A DNA stretch of 64,000 nt, from positions 1 through 64,000 of the forward strand of contig WEDG01000271.1 in the NCBI GenBank assembly GCA_017591395.1. The letters are read 5' to 3'. A program made the position numbers and the translations under genes. This document shows, piece by piece, positions 47,536 through 58,600 of this stretch (the stretch's first letter is position 1; each line of letters begins with the position of its first letter). The stretch comes from Schistocephalus solidus (taxonomy: Eukaryota; Platyhelminthes; Cestoda; Diphyllobothriidea; Diphyllobothriidae). Under the pieces are notes generated by a model, which saw only the letters and a list, made by a program, of their open reading frames with translations, was not told the origin of the DNA and did no database searches.

Positions 47536-47984
47536 TCCGACATTGCGCTCATTTCCGGTTCTGTTGATCTGGTTTTGCAATTGGAAAAGCGTGGGTGTAA
47601 ACAGAAGGACAATTACACATATAAGGTAGCATGCTTGTAATGATCGGACTTTTTAATTTTCGTCAGTCGACCATACTGCAGCGCTAGGTTTAAATAACCC
47701 AGGATTGGTCGTTTAGTACCAACTCAAAACTCCCACGTACTAATCGTTTCTATCGGTTGGCTAGTGTGGGAGGGCCTTTTAACGCTCTGGTAATTAACTG
47801 CATGCTGATCCCGGCGACTGTGGTTCAAACATGGGCCCGCATGTTCACAATTCAATGATCACAACCTGGCTTTTGATTGTAATCAGTCGCCCATACCACA
47901 GCACTGGGTATACTGTGGAACACTCATGAGGGATTAGGTGTCATACGCCTCACAGCTTTAATGTATTCGCATTATTGACAGAAG

Positions 47985-48240
47985 AAGTAAATACAAAGAC
48001 ATGGCAGGCTAGAATGACCGTTTCTTGATTATTGGCCATCCTCAATCAACCAAAAAGAAACAGGTCTGGATGACCTGGGATTTAAACCCGAATAATTTAG
48101 TCTGAATGAACGGAGAAACTATGTTTGAATCCTAGATTATCCAAACACATTGTGGGCATATGTTGTCTGATGATGGCTGAGAAACCAAAAATGGGTACTA
48201 CAGTATCCGATGTATTTGACGGTATCTACCTTCCTATTCG
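47985..48240. mobile_element. Two opposed SINE body fragments
   Basis: 47985-48055 is minus (GAATGACCGTTTCTTGATTA); 48160-48240 is plus (GATGATGGCTGAGAAACCAA). Both are diverged. Confidence 0.5.
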
Positions 48241-48244
48241 GTTA

Positions 48245-49055
48245 ATTTTTACTATGTGTATTTAACAATAGAAGCGAAGCGAATTGCTCCAGTTTCACGG
48301 ATATTAGTTGACTACTCTTTACGTATGTACTCCTTAGTCTCGATTAGGTGGGACCTGTAGCAAAAAAATATCCCAGTAAGATTTCACACCCCCCCCCCTC
48401 CCCAGATGGATAAGCGTAGCCAATGATCCATTTGACAGCAGGTTTGTCAACTATATCAAGAATCCCATTCAGGAACCTTGGGGCTCCATCCATAGAGGGA
48501 AGGTAGCTGTCTTCTTGCGAGGATAAAGTACCTTCAGCTGAAAGATAGAAGAATACGCCAATATTCTCGTGGCCACGCTTATCGGAACCGCTATCCAGAG
48601 AAATTATTTTCTGTTGCCCAAAGCCAATCAGAATCAGCAAAAAGAGAAATACATTTGACCCAATTGTGAAAACCTCGGCAACATTCGAACCCAGGACAGC
48701 AAAGTGAGGCTTCTGTACAGTTAGACAAAGGTGGATTCTATATGTTATATTAGGTTGGGCAGGTAACTTAACCCAAGTCTGATTAAACTCACGGACTCTA
48801 GTGAGGCCAATCAGCTCAGGACATTAGAGCCTTGGCTATGCGGACGCCTTCCACTCGCGGTCGTGGTTGCTAATCCCCCCCGAGGTCTCCAAAAACTGGA
48901 CAAAATGAATTATTAAAATCTGCCGAAAACCCTCATTAAGAAGTGACGATGCAAAGGGTACCTCTCGGTACTTAGCCAGCGAGGACATTTCTACTATGGC
49001 AAAGTGCATATCACACAGCGTAGTGGACCATTTTTACGCAATAAATCCTGTTCTT
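48245..49055. other. Intergenic DNA; nothing recognised
   Basis: Contains a short C run at 48389. No frame with family similarity. Confidence 0.35.
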
Positions 49056-49059
49056 TCAA

Positions 49060-49480
49060 TCTTCTACAATGCTCAATCGCCGAGCTGTCGACCTCACTCT
49101 CTCCCCCAACCCCACAAACAGACCACTGTCCAAGCCGGTAAGTTGCGTGATGCGGGAGTGGGCGCATTGGCTGACGGATCGGCGTACCCGTCTTTGTCTT
49201 GCCGGTTTCGATCGCATCAGATTGTCCATACTGAGGAAAATGCGCTGACCTGTCGACCTCACACTCTCCCCCCACCTCACACAATCAGATCACCGTCTGA
49301 GCCAGTGAGTTGTCTGATGTGGGTGGGCGCATTGGCTGACGGGTCGGCGTACCCGTCTTCGCGCGCCACAGCACGACCTTGCCCCCATAACGCATGCACC
49401 AGGGGATACGGAGGAGCTATCGCCGCCTAACTCCCAGTCCACTGGTCAGCCACTCGACACACAGCACATAAACTGAGCCA
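49060..49480 (-). repeat. Repeat B, minus copy with a doubled segment
   Basis: The segment with GCGCATTGGCTGACGG and TCGGCGTACCCGTCTT occurs twice (49080-49198 and 49246-49365), then continues to the repeat start CCAGTCCACTGGTCAGCCAC. The sequence TCTTGCCGGTTTCGATCG between the two equals the SINE leader. Confidence 0.75.
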
Positions 49481-49599
49481 ACGGCGTGGTTTGGTGTAAG
49501 CGTCAGATTGGCAGCCTTCCAAGCCACGGTTTCTGTGAAACCGTGATATTCTCAGGTACATGATGAAGGTGAGGGTGTTGTCTATGTATTGGTGTAGAT

Positions 49600-50945
49600 A
49601 GTGTGTGCTGTGGCTTAGCCTCCGGTGGTTTACCGCTGTTTGTCGTGGAGGCGCATGTGTCCTAATAGGCCAATGCGGAGTGCAAATTTGCGGGAGCAGT
49701 GGAGGTGGGCACGTCAACTGTATGCCGGAACCCCAGGCACTGGTTCACCAGCCTCCGTGCGATGGATTCGCAGGTGACCGACCAGGCCGATGCGGGAGCA
49801 ATGGGGGCAGGAGAAATCGGTAAAGGCTTGGGGGATGTCATTCATGGTAGTGGGGGTGGCAGTGGCGGTAAGAATGGCAGGAGCGGAGGGTGTACATGGG
49901 GTATCGATGTTGTCGGTTGTCGCCATTGCGGTGAATTAGGCTGTCATGGATGCGCATGTGACCAAATAAGCCCATGTGATAAGTGAATGCGCGAGGACAG
50001 TGGAGGCGACGATCTCTGCGGTGTTGGTGCTACAGGCACAGATTCACCAGTCTGTACGATTGATTCGCAAGTGACCGACCAGACCGATGCGTGAGGAGAA
50101 TGTTCGGTCACATTGAGGACAGTTTAGGAGAGAGTCCCCTTCGTTGATGGTGGTGGTAATGAAAGCAAAGGCAGTGGTGGTTGCGGTGGTGGGGGTACCA
50201 GGCGATGAGTAGAGGGATGTGGTCTCTATGATGGTGGGAGTAATGGAATTGATGCCAGGAGTGATGGTAGGGGAGTCTGAAGGAGAGTTGGCAGAACTTG
50301 ACGTAGAAATTGGAATTGTCGGATTGTTGGTGCATTGCATCCGAAAATGTCCAACCAGGCCTCTTCGTGCGCGGAAGATGCGTTGACAGCGCGGGCATGT
50401 TGACAGGGCCTGGGCATCGACGATGTTGGTCCGGGGCGTTGGTGACTTTCGTGCCGCTCTTTTGGCCTTGGCGGCGGCGATCCGGTTGGCCTCATAGATT
50501 GCTGAACCAGTCTTCACGAATCTTCTCCATGCCGGTCTATCCTGGGTGAGGTTCTGCCAGGTTGATTTGCAGTTGCTTCAGCGATGTCTTCAATGTGTCC
50601 TTGTAGCGTCATTTTAAACCTCCCTGTCGGCGAGCACTTGTAGCGTTATCTCCGTAGAAAAGTCGTTTGGGTAGTCGCTCGTCGTCCATTCTTACCAGGT
50701 GGCCACTCCATCGCAGTTGCACTTACCTCAGCATGGCGTGGATGCTGAGGATTCCGGTCCGCTGCAGGACTTCCGTGTCCGGGATCCTGTCTTGCCATCT
50801 CAGCTTCAGTATTCTGTAGAGGCAGCTGAGATGGGAGTGATTCAGCTTCCGGGCTGGGTTCGAATAGACATTCCAGGTCTCCGCTCCGTAAAGGAGTGTC
50901 GTTAAGACGACAGCCTTGCACATCTTTAGTTTGGGGTTCAGGTGT
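49600..50945 (-). pseudogene. RTE-like LINE 3' end encoding C2H2 zinc fingers
   Basis: On the minus strand: [40 protein letters not shown] (50923-50723), then, after a frameshift, the frame 50517-50044: KTGSAIYEANRIAAAKAKRA, finger CPRCQRIFRARRGLVGHFRM, a Pro/Thr/Ser-rich linker, and finger CPQCDRTFSSRIGLVGHLRI. Further worn fingers follow to about 49700. The first part is the usual LINE C-terminus, which shows the fingers belong to the element and not to a host gene. Possibly the same family as the 6.8-7.9 kb fragment, though the two do not overlap. Confidence 0.82.
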
Positions 50946-50949
50946 TAGT

Positions 50950-52371
50950 TGAGCATACTAGTACACAATTAGCAGTTCGCTCTACAGAGCACTCCCTGCT
51001 AAAGGAAGAAAAAGATATCTCACAAGACCGCCGCAGAACACCGGTCACACTATTTGGCAATGACATTTCGTCACCTGTACTAGCCGGAAACCATTCTAGT
51101 CTCCCCTGTTTTTGATGGTAATGTCATTCTAAAATCGTAAACATTTCCAGACATCGTGTTACTGAAAGCTACTTGAGGCGATGGACGGAGTAATAACCTA
51201 CTACACTGACGCCTATCGCCGGTTGTAGAACTTTCTTCAGTGCGAAATGTCGACATGCGCAGGTGACATGACACTATATTCCATAAATATTGCCAATAAA
51301 ATCGAATAAGTAGTAGGAGTTTATTTAAAAATCAGCAAATCGGGTGAATGAAAAAATATGCGCTTGAAAGGTGGGCGGATGCAAGGGTGCTGGCGCGCCC
51401 ACTAGGGTTGAGGCGTGGTGGAAAAGCAGAGGTCAACAGGATCAATGCTGAAATCCACCGTCTCGGCAAGGTTGACAACCCGGGCAGCGGATTCCAGAAG
51501 TCAAAAATAAGTATGTCGGCAACATGAAGACCGTGGGTGAGGTTGAATCAGTCGCAGAAAATAGGCGACAAAGAGGAAGGGGGCGGGCACAAATTTAGCA
51601 AGGCAACAGGTTTCGCAATAAAATAATAGTCATCAAAAGTTGACGCTCGGGCAAGCATGCGACAACTGCACAGGGGTATGTGTAAGAATAGGTGAATGAG
51701 AATACCACTAAAAAGGAATAGTGAGGCTCCTCCTTCAGAGAAGCATAGACGCGCTTGTGTATAAAGTCGTCACACAGGTGTTTTCTGGGAGAAGAAGGGT
51801 GTGTCTCTGTGGGTGGGGAGAGAGGGACCATGATCTTCGTATGACGAGAATAAAGAAAGATGGCGCTCGTGATCAAAAGGCGCTTTGTACAAACTCGAAG
51901 TGAGTTTTAATAGAGGACGTGGGGGAGGGGGGAAAGCAGCTGCAGAAAGACTGGAGGGTGTCACAATGGCAAAGACAGATGACACAGAAACCGTCGTAAC
52001 TTTGGACCGGGTGCAAGCAATTCGAAAAGAGCAATATATATATATATATATATGCATACAAATATGCAAACTCTAAAGATGACGAATACGGGGAAACCAC
52101 GCAAAATGCGGCAAAAGCTGCCCAAAATGTCGCACGAGACCGAAGCAAAAGACATCATCGCGGAGCAGGAAGATATATATGGCATAATCTTCATTTAAAC
52201 GTGTGCATCAGTATATGAACGGAGAGGGATAGGGGCGGGGCGGGGGCGCTATTTGGCAGGAAGCTGTGGCGAATTGCGTGATGTTTGATGTGAACCGAGA
52301 CATAAAGGGTAGGGCAGCCCAGGGGAAGCAGAAGATGAATAAGGAGCCAGGAAGTAGAGGGCTAGAGGCGA
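50950..52371. other. Region after the ELM2-SANT stop codon
   Basis: Probable 3' UTR and flank of the minus-strand gene. On the minus strand AAATAAACTC near 51320-51330 could be a poly-A signal. A TA run lies at 52034-52053. Confidence 0.4.
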
Positions 52372-52635
52372 TCAAACGGCAGCCCGGGATCGGTCCGAGT
52401 GTGACTTCATGTGCGCATTTCGACTTTTCACTTTGGGAAAACAACGACCACAAAGGCGACAGGCAAAACCCTGCTCACCACTCTCCGACTGAACTGGGTT
52501 GGAATCACGAGAAGCGGGAACACCCGCTGCGGTAGTAGGAAGACTGAACCGCCTGTCGAACGCCTGGTTTTCCTCAACATCAGCAGTAAAGTGTAAAGAA
52601 GCGTCCTCAAAGTGCCTAGAATCTGGGGGGTCCTG
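52372..52635 (-). CDS. ELM2-SANT gene last exon (C2H2 finger, stop)
   Basis: The acceptor TTTTTATCACAG|CAGGAC is in phase with exon 7. The exon encodes an acidic stretch, then the finger C-x2-C-x12-H-x3-H reading CRLCGRCFPKVKSRNAHMKS and His, and ends in SDRSRAAV with a TGA stop at 52372-52374. Confidence 0.87.
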   Translation of the reverse strand, partial: QDPPDSRHFEDASLHFTADVEENQAFDRRFSLPTTAAGVPASRDSNPVQSESGEQGFACRLCGRCFPKVKSRNAHMKSHSDRSRAAV

Positions 52636-55600
52636 CTGTGATAAAAATCAGAAGTACAGAGAACGTAAAAAAATCGAGTAGAAAATGCTAAGCAATGAGG
52701 AAGAAGATAAAGGGAATATAGCCAGGGAGTGAACACAGAAACACGATTACTGAGCCACTCTATGAAGGTGAAACCCGAGGCGGACAGAATTCGACCGAAG
52801 AACGAGGCTGACAGGTCACATGCCACAGGTTTCACTTAAAATGCCCAGCTAAAGGCGGCACGGGACCTTCAAGCACAAATCACAGCAGTGCATTAGGGGT
52901 CTTGATACCAGACCAACCCGGCCTTAATTTTGAAGAATTTTCAGTACAGGCGAATACTTCACATTCGCCAGGAGGGTGCGACAGTAGAACGAAGCCTCTT
53001 CTCAGACACACTAAGCCCGAAAGTGGCAAAATTCGTCTTAGACAATTATTTGCCAGCAAGTAGTGGATGATGACGAGGCTAGCAAGCAGCTGGCTTCACC
53101 TTACCTGCGGCGAAAATTCGACTTATCAAACATTCTTAAGACCAAAGCGTTTTATCAGACATTACTGAAGGACTGGGAAAAATCAGGAGCTGTAGGTTTT
53201 AAATGAACAAATGAATACATAAGACACTACTCAATCCACAGGGGTGAACTATCTAATCCACTCTAAGAAAAACGAAAGCTATTTTTTTGTTTCACTGTCC
53301 TGGCTATCACAGAGATCAGACTTGTAAGGTGGTATTAGTAATGGCAGCCTCTCCATAGGATTGTAGTACTTTGTGCAACACTATTTTCGGCTCAATAGTC
53401 AACAGATTGCGACTAGCGCGGCCTACACAGTGGACTGCGTTGGATCAAAACGCGGGTCAGACCGGTGTGTGGGAGCATGATCTAGACGTGGACCTCCAAG
53501 TTGTGTTAGTCACTGCCTGCCATGCCCATAATTGGAAGGTTCTCTCACACAGCCAAATTAAAATATAGGTAAGTACGCTGGAGTAACAGTGAAAAATTCT
53601 GCGAACTCACGTAGGTCATAAAGTCAACCAGCGTAGAATTGCAAAAGTCATCACCGGTGTTTGCATGACACTTTGGGGGCTTTTTCCTGAGGTTGTAGGT
53701 GGTGCCAACGCCATTGCCATTGATGACCAGAGTATCAGTGGGCGCGGCGGCCGCATCGATGTCATAGCCGCTGGTTGAGAGGACTGGCGGATCAGTAAGC
53801 TCGAAGAACTGCTGTCTGTCAGCCACTGGAGGCGGAACACCAGTTTGTTGCAGCTCCATGACCATTTCCTGTCTAGTAACCGTTCGGCCGCGCGAATGTC
53901 GTCCCCGAAACCTAGCCACCAGAGAGGAAAAGCATGTAATGACAAGAAAAATACGGTGTGACAAATACGTAGCGGAGTGCACTCTCCCAAATTACAAAGT
54001 TTGCTGCTGAACTCGACCAAGATGAGCTCGTGGTAACAGTGACGACTGATCTACTGTGAGGTTTCCCGCCGTCTATGCATGCCGCGGAACGGCCGATCGA
54101 GGCAAACTACACATACCGAACGCAAAGGGAACCGTATGCTCCAGGCTTGCCTGTAAGTTAAGAGCGTGTGGCCACCGCTTTCGGCAGAACTTCGTAGGGC
54201 CACGGCTGGTAGCCAGAGGGTTCAGTGCGAAATGGCCGTCTCGTGCTGCCAGTGGGACTGTCATGGCGGCAGGGCGACCACCCAGGTACAGTCATTGGAC
54301 TGAGGTCACCAGTCGTAAGGCAGGATTTGATTGACTATCACAAAAGATTGCAACTACGAAAAATCCTGGATGGTTAAGAAGCAGTATTGAGATCAGTGAG
54401 CTCTAGGTTACAGTAAACTTATAGTCAATGTTAATGATACCTAGCAGCGGGAATTGGAGGGCGATTAAGAACTCCTAGTTCGAAATTGACATTGAGATAA
54501 GAGGCGGGTTTACTGGTGGCAAAAACTGAGGAAGAAAGTGCGGGAACCTATCTAACGACAACTGAGAAAGGTGCTTGGAACGTCATGTGTCTAAAACAGA
54601 CATCGGCAGCATCCAATATCAAGGTGGGAGTAGAATAAACAAAGCGCGAGCCTACCTATTAACTTCCCGTCGAGTGTTCATACGTTTCCAGACGTAGTAG
54701 AACTCTACACAGGCCTTCACAGACTTGTCCATCCCGTAGGCCTGCAACTCCTTGCTCACACGGTGAAAGTCCTTCTCGTGGTGTCTGAGCGCGTATTGAA
54801 AGCGACCGATCTCCTCAGTGCACCAGGGTGTGGTTTCTAACAAAACAGGGGAACATAAACGAATATTGAATTATATAAAAGAAGGTGGTCCACTACAATC
54901 AGCTGTTAAGTCAGCTGCAATCGAAATACAGACGCAGCTTGCAACAGTGTCAGACAATCAGAAAAACAGATGAAGGTGACACACCAGAGTCAGTCGTACT
55001 AAGTTTAAGTTTAAAACTCAAACGTACGCAGCTTTTAAAGCCCGGTCAGTTTTACTTGGCAAATTTGAGTAATAATGGACGCACTCTGAACATAACCTAC
55101 ATTAGACGATATAACCAAAACCGGACGAGTTGAGCCATTTAAAGCTACACTCGTGCAATCGAACAGTCAATGAGATACTTTCCCGCACTTTTACATAGCA
55201 TCGGTCTCGGGGATATGATCAAGGAAAGTTCTGGAGAAAACGTCGGACACTTAGAATAATAAGAATAATAATAATGAGAAGTGCCTCCTATCTCAGAAAG
55301 CCCACTGTCTGCGACCTTAAAATCGGTGTTCACTACACACACAGTGTATCATAAACCGACTAAATACAGGTAAGCATTTAATTGCTGCCCTGCTAGATTC
55401 TCTGCATCGATTGCACTTCAAACTAGCTAAGTTAAACTGTTCGAAAAGTACACATGAATTTGCACGAACACAAGCTGTCAGTCGACGGGAGACTAATTAT
55501 TTCGTGGCTGTATACTAGCTGGGAAAATAGTGTGCATTCTATGGTGCCTCAGGCAAAACAACACAGAATAATGGAGGCGTCACGCGCGCCTAAACAGATG

Positions 55601-58600
55601 CCCCGAAGCCGCCCTCGCCCACAGAGACAGGCTGACGGAGACCACTTAAATCCATGATGACCGACACGGCTATACGCTGAGGCGGAAGCAGGATATGACA
55701 CGCTGGCTTTCTACTTCACACGGCCTGTTTTGTTAACCTTTGCATACCTATGTATATTAGTGGAGGGAGATGACCATGATGCATGATCCACGCATCGTAC
55801 GTGCGTATGGTCTTCCAAAGATTCACAAAGCGGACACACCATTGAAGATCATAGTGCCACTCATTGGATCAACTACTTATAACCTTGCCAAGTGGTTATA
55901 CAGGCACCTAAAGCACCTAGGTAATGGAAGCAACCATCCTGCTTCTTAGCCGGCCTTGAATCCCTCCTACTAACCTCATCCATCCCTGAGGACATGCGTG
56001 CTGATATACGCCGCTGTGCTACTGGCCTCCTCAGAAAACCTTGTCAATGGAAGAAGATAAGGGATTACGCTCCCTTAGGTCGGACGACAGTATCGTCGTT
56101 GTAGCTGCTGACAAAGGTGGTGCTACCGTCATCATGGACAAGATTGACTATGTCAATAAGGCCAATCAAGCTTTTCATGACAGGGAGGCCTACATCCCCG
56201 TTGCTGAGGATCCAACGAAAAAACAGGCTGCATCTGTAAAGAAGAAGATGAATGAGCTCACTAGAATGAAACTCATAAGCCCCACGGACTCTACATTTAT
56301 AACTCTCAATGATCCGCGCATCGCACGTGCCTATGATGTTCCAAAGATTCACAAAGCGGACGCACCATTGAGGATCATAGTGCCACTCATTGGATCGCCT
56401 ACTTATAACCTTGCCAAGTGGTATACAAACGCTTAAAGCACCTTAGTAATGGTTCATAGTACAGCATCAGCAACTCGCATGCTTTTCTTCAAGGCCTTAA
56501 TGTAAGTCCTGATGAATGCATTCTATCGTTTGATGTGGTTGCTCTTTTTTCCTCAATACCACATAACCTGGCAATTGAGAGCGTAGCTCGACGTCTAGAA
56601 GAAACGCCAAAAGACATTCCAACGCAGCACGTTTTAGACATGCTCTGGCTCTGCCTTAAGAATTATTGTCAATTCAACGGTAAGCATTACCAACAGGTCA
56701 AGGGTACTCCAATGGGTTCACCGATATCGGGGCTACTTGCCGAGCTAGTCCTATAACGTCTGGAAGAAGCTGTGATTCAAAACCTCAGGCCGAAAATGTG
56801 GTTTCGCTACGTAGATGATACCTTCGTGGTCATTAACAACTGCGAAGTGGAACGGCTGCATGAAAGTCTTAATGGTGTCTTCCCTGCTATGCACTTCACC
56901 CGCGAAGGAGCAACAGGCGACATCTTCCCGTTTCTCGACGTCACGGTGCAAAGATTGAGTGATGGCAAGCTCGCAACAGCGTCCACAGAAAAGATTCAAA
57001 TGCCGAAATAATCCTGAACTATGGGAGCACTCATCCTGCTGCCCACAAACGAAGCTGCGTTCGAGCTCTTTTTCAACACGCCTTCCGGTACTGTAACAGT
57101 GAGTATCTACTTAAAAAAGAACTTGCCTATTTATACCAACTATTCCGATTTAACGGATACCCGATGAGCTTCGTTAAAAACTGTCTCCAAAGTCACAGGC
57201 AACCATAAAATCTGAGTTCTAATGGAAAATTCGTAAAGAGGAAATTTCATTCATTGCCGTACATGCAGGGCATTTCGGAAAAGATCGCCCGACAATTAGA
57301 CCGATTTGGTATCTGCATCGCTCACAAGCCAGCGTCCTCCCTGTGGACAGCACAATCACGTGTTAAAAGTCCCGTAGCCAAAGAGCAGCATTTAACGCAT
57401 TCCATGCGCGAATTGCTCTTGCGCTTACGAAGGCCATACAGGCCGACGACTCGGGACCCAAATAAACAAACACAAACTGACCATCCGCCGACACGATCCC
57501 TTGTCTCTCGTGGTTGCGCACGCCGTTGATTGCGACCACCACTTCAAAAGGGAGAAAACTGAAGTGGTCGCCATGGCACGCGAATTCCTCGAAGCTTGGC
57601 ACTCCGACACAAACAGTATCAACCGCCACGTCGATCTGGATGCGCATTACGAAGGTCTGCGTGCACGGTTCACTGAATTGCACCCACCTTAAAACAACAA
57701 CTGATTATCCGTGCCCAGCGATTTGGTTAAGTAACATGTATCTTCCGTTGTGCCGTGGAGCTCACTTTAGAGCCCTCGCAGGCAGTCGCATAGCAACTTG
57801 GAGAATCTGACGATAAGGTGGAACCGACAAAGACAAGGGATGCCGTACTGGCCATTTCTGGTTTATTAGCCGCCATCAGCCAGTCATACCAATTATTAAT
57901 GCCATTTTTCGACTATTCTCCCTCAACGTTAACAGGCGAGCGCGTCTGATGAGTATTTTTTCTCATCTATTACAAAGAAAGTTCTATATTAGCTATCTGG
58001 AGAAGGGTGGATCTAAAGATCAGCAGTGTCCATCCAAAACCTGCCTCTCATTGAAACGGTTATTCGGGACGGCGTCAGGAGACTCACCGGCATATACATT
58101 GTCCAAGACAATGAAAGATTCCTGCAAAAGAGCACGCAAACTTTGCTCCATATTGCCTTTGAATTTACACAGGAGATGGAATGTGTACTCCATGTTCAGG
58201 CCACAGGTACGCACCGCGGGGGAGCACGCGATGGTCATTAGACGAGAGACTTGCGAGAAAAAAAAAACATAGCATGAACAGGTTTGTTATGTGCAGCAGA
58301 AATAACGCATCGAAAAAAAATATGTGAGTGAATAAGAGGGCAGTAGAAAAAAAAGACGCAAGGATCAAACATACGGGCTTCCTGAGACTTGGCGTCACCA
58401 TCGTTAAAATTCTTTGGATCCCAGAGCAAAACCTCCCAGCATCTGGAATCGCCACGTCTTGTGGGATCGGGCTCTGTGAAAACACAGATGAGGATGAAGA
58501 AGGGAGGTGGACAACGCCGTATCAGGGCTATGGGGGAGCAATAATTTCAATCCCTACAAGCGACGAATTTCCCCCCTTAAGGTGCGAGCATTGGTTACCT

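Noticed and set aside
50044..50517. A host C2H2 zinc-finger gene
   Set aside because: The fingers follow directly on a LINE C-terminal sequence, so they belong to the retroelement.
51385..51500. An extra 3' exon (minus frame with NLAETVDFSIDPVDLCFSTT)
   Set aside because: The frame looks protein-like, but it lies beyond the stop codon of the ELM2-SANT gene and I could not match it to a family or a phase.
57930..57975. Hammerhead ribozyme at GTCTGATGAG
   Set aside because: It forms a simple GATGAG/CTCATC hairpin and has no GAAA box in the right place.
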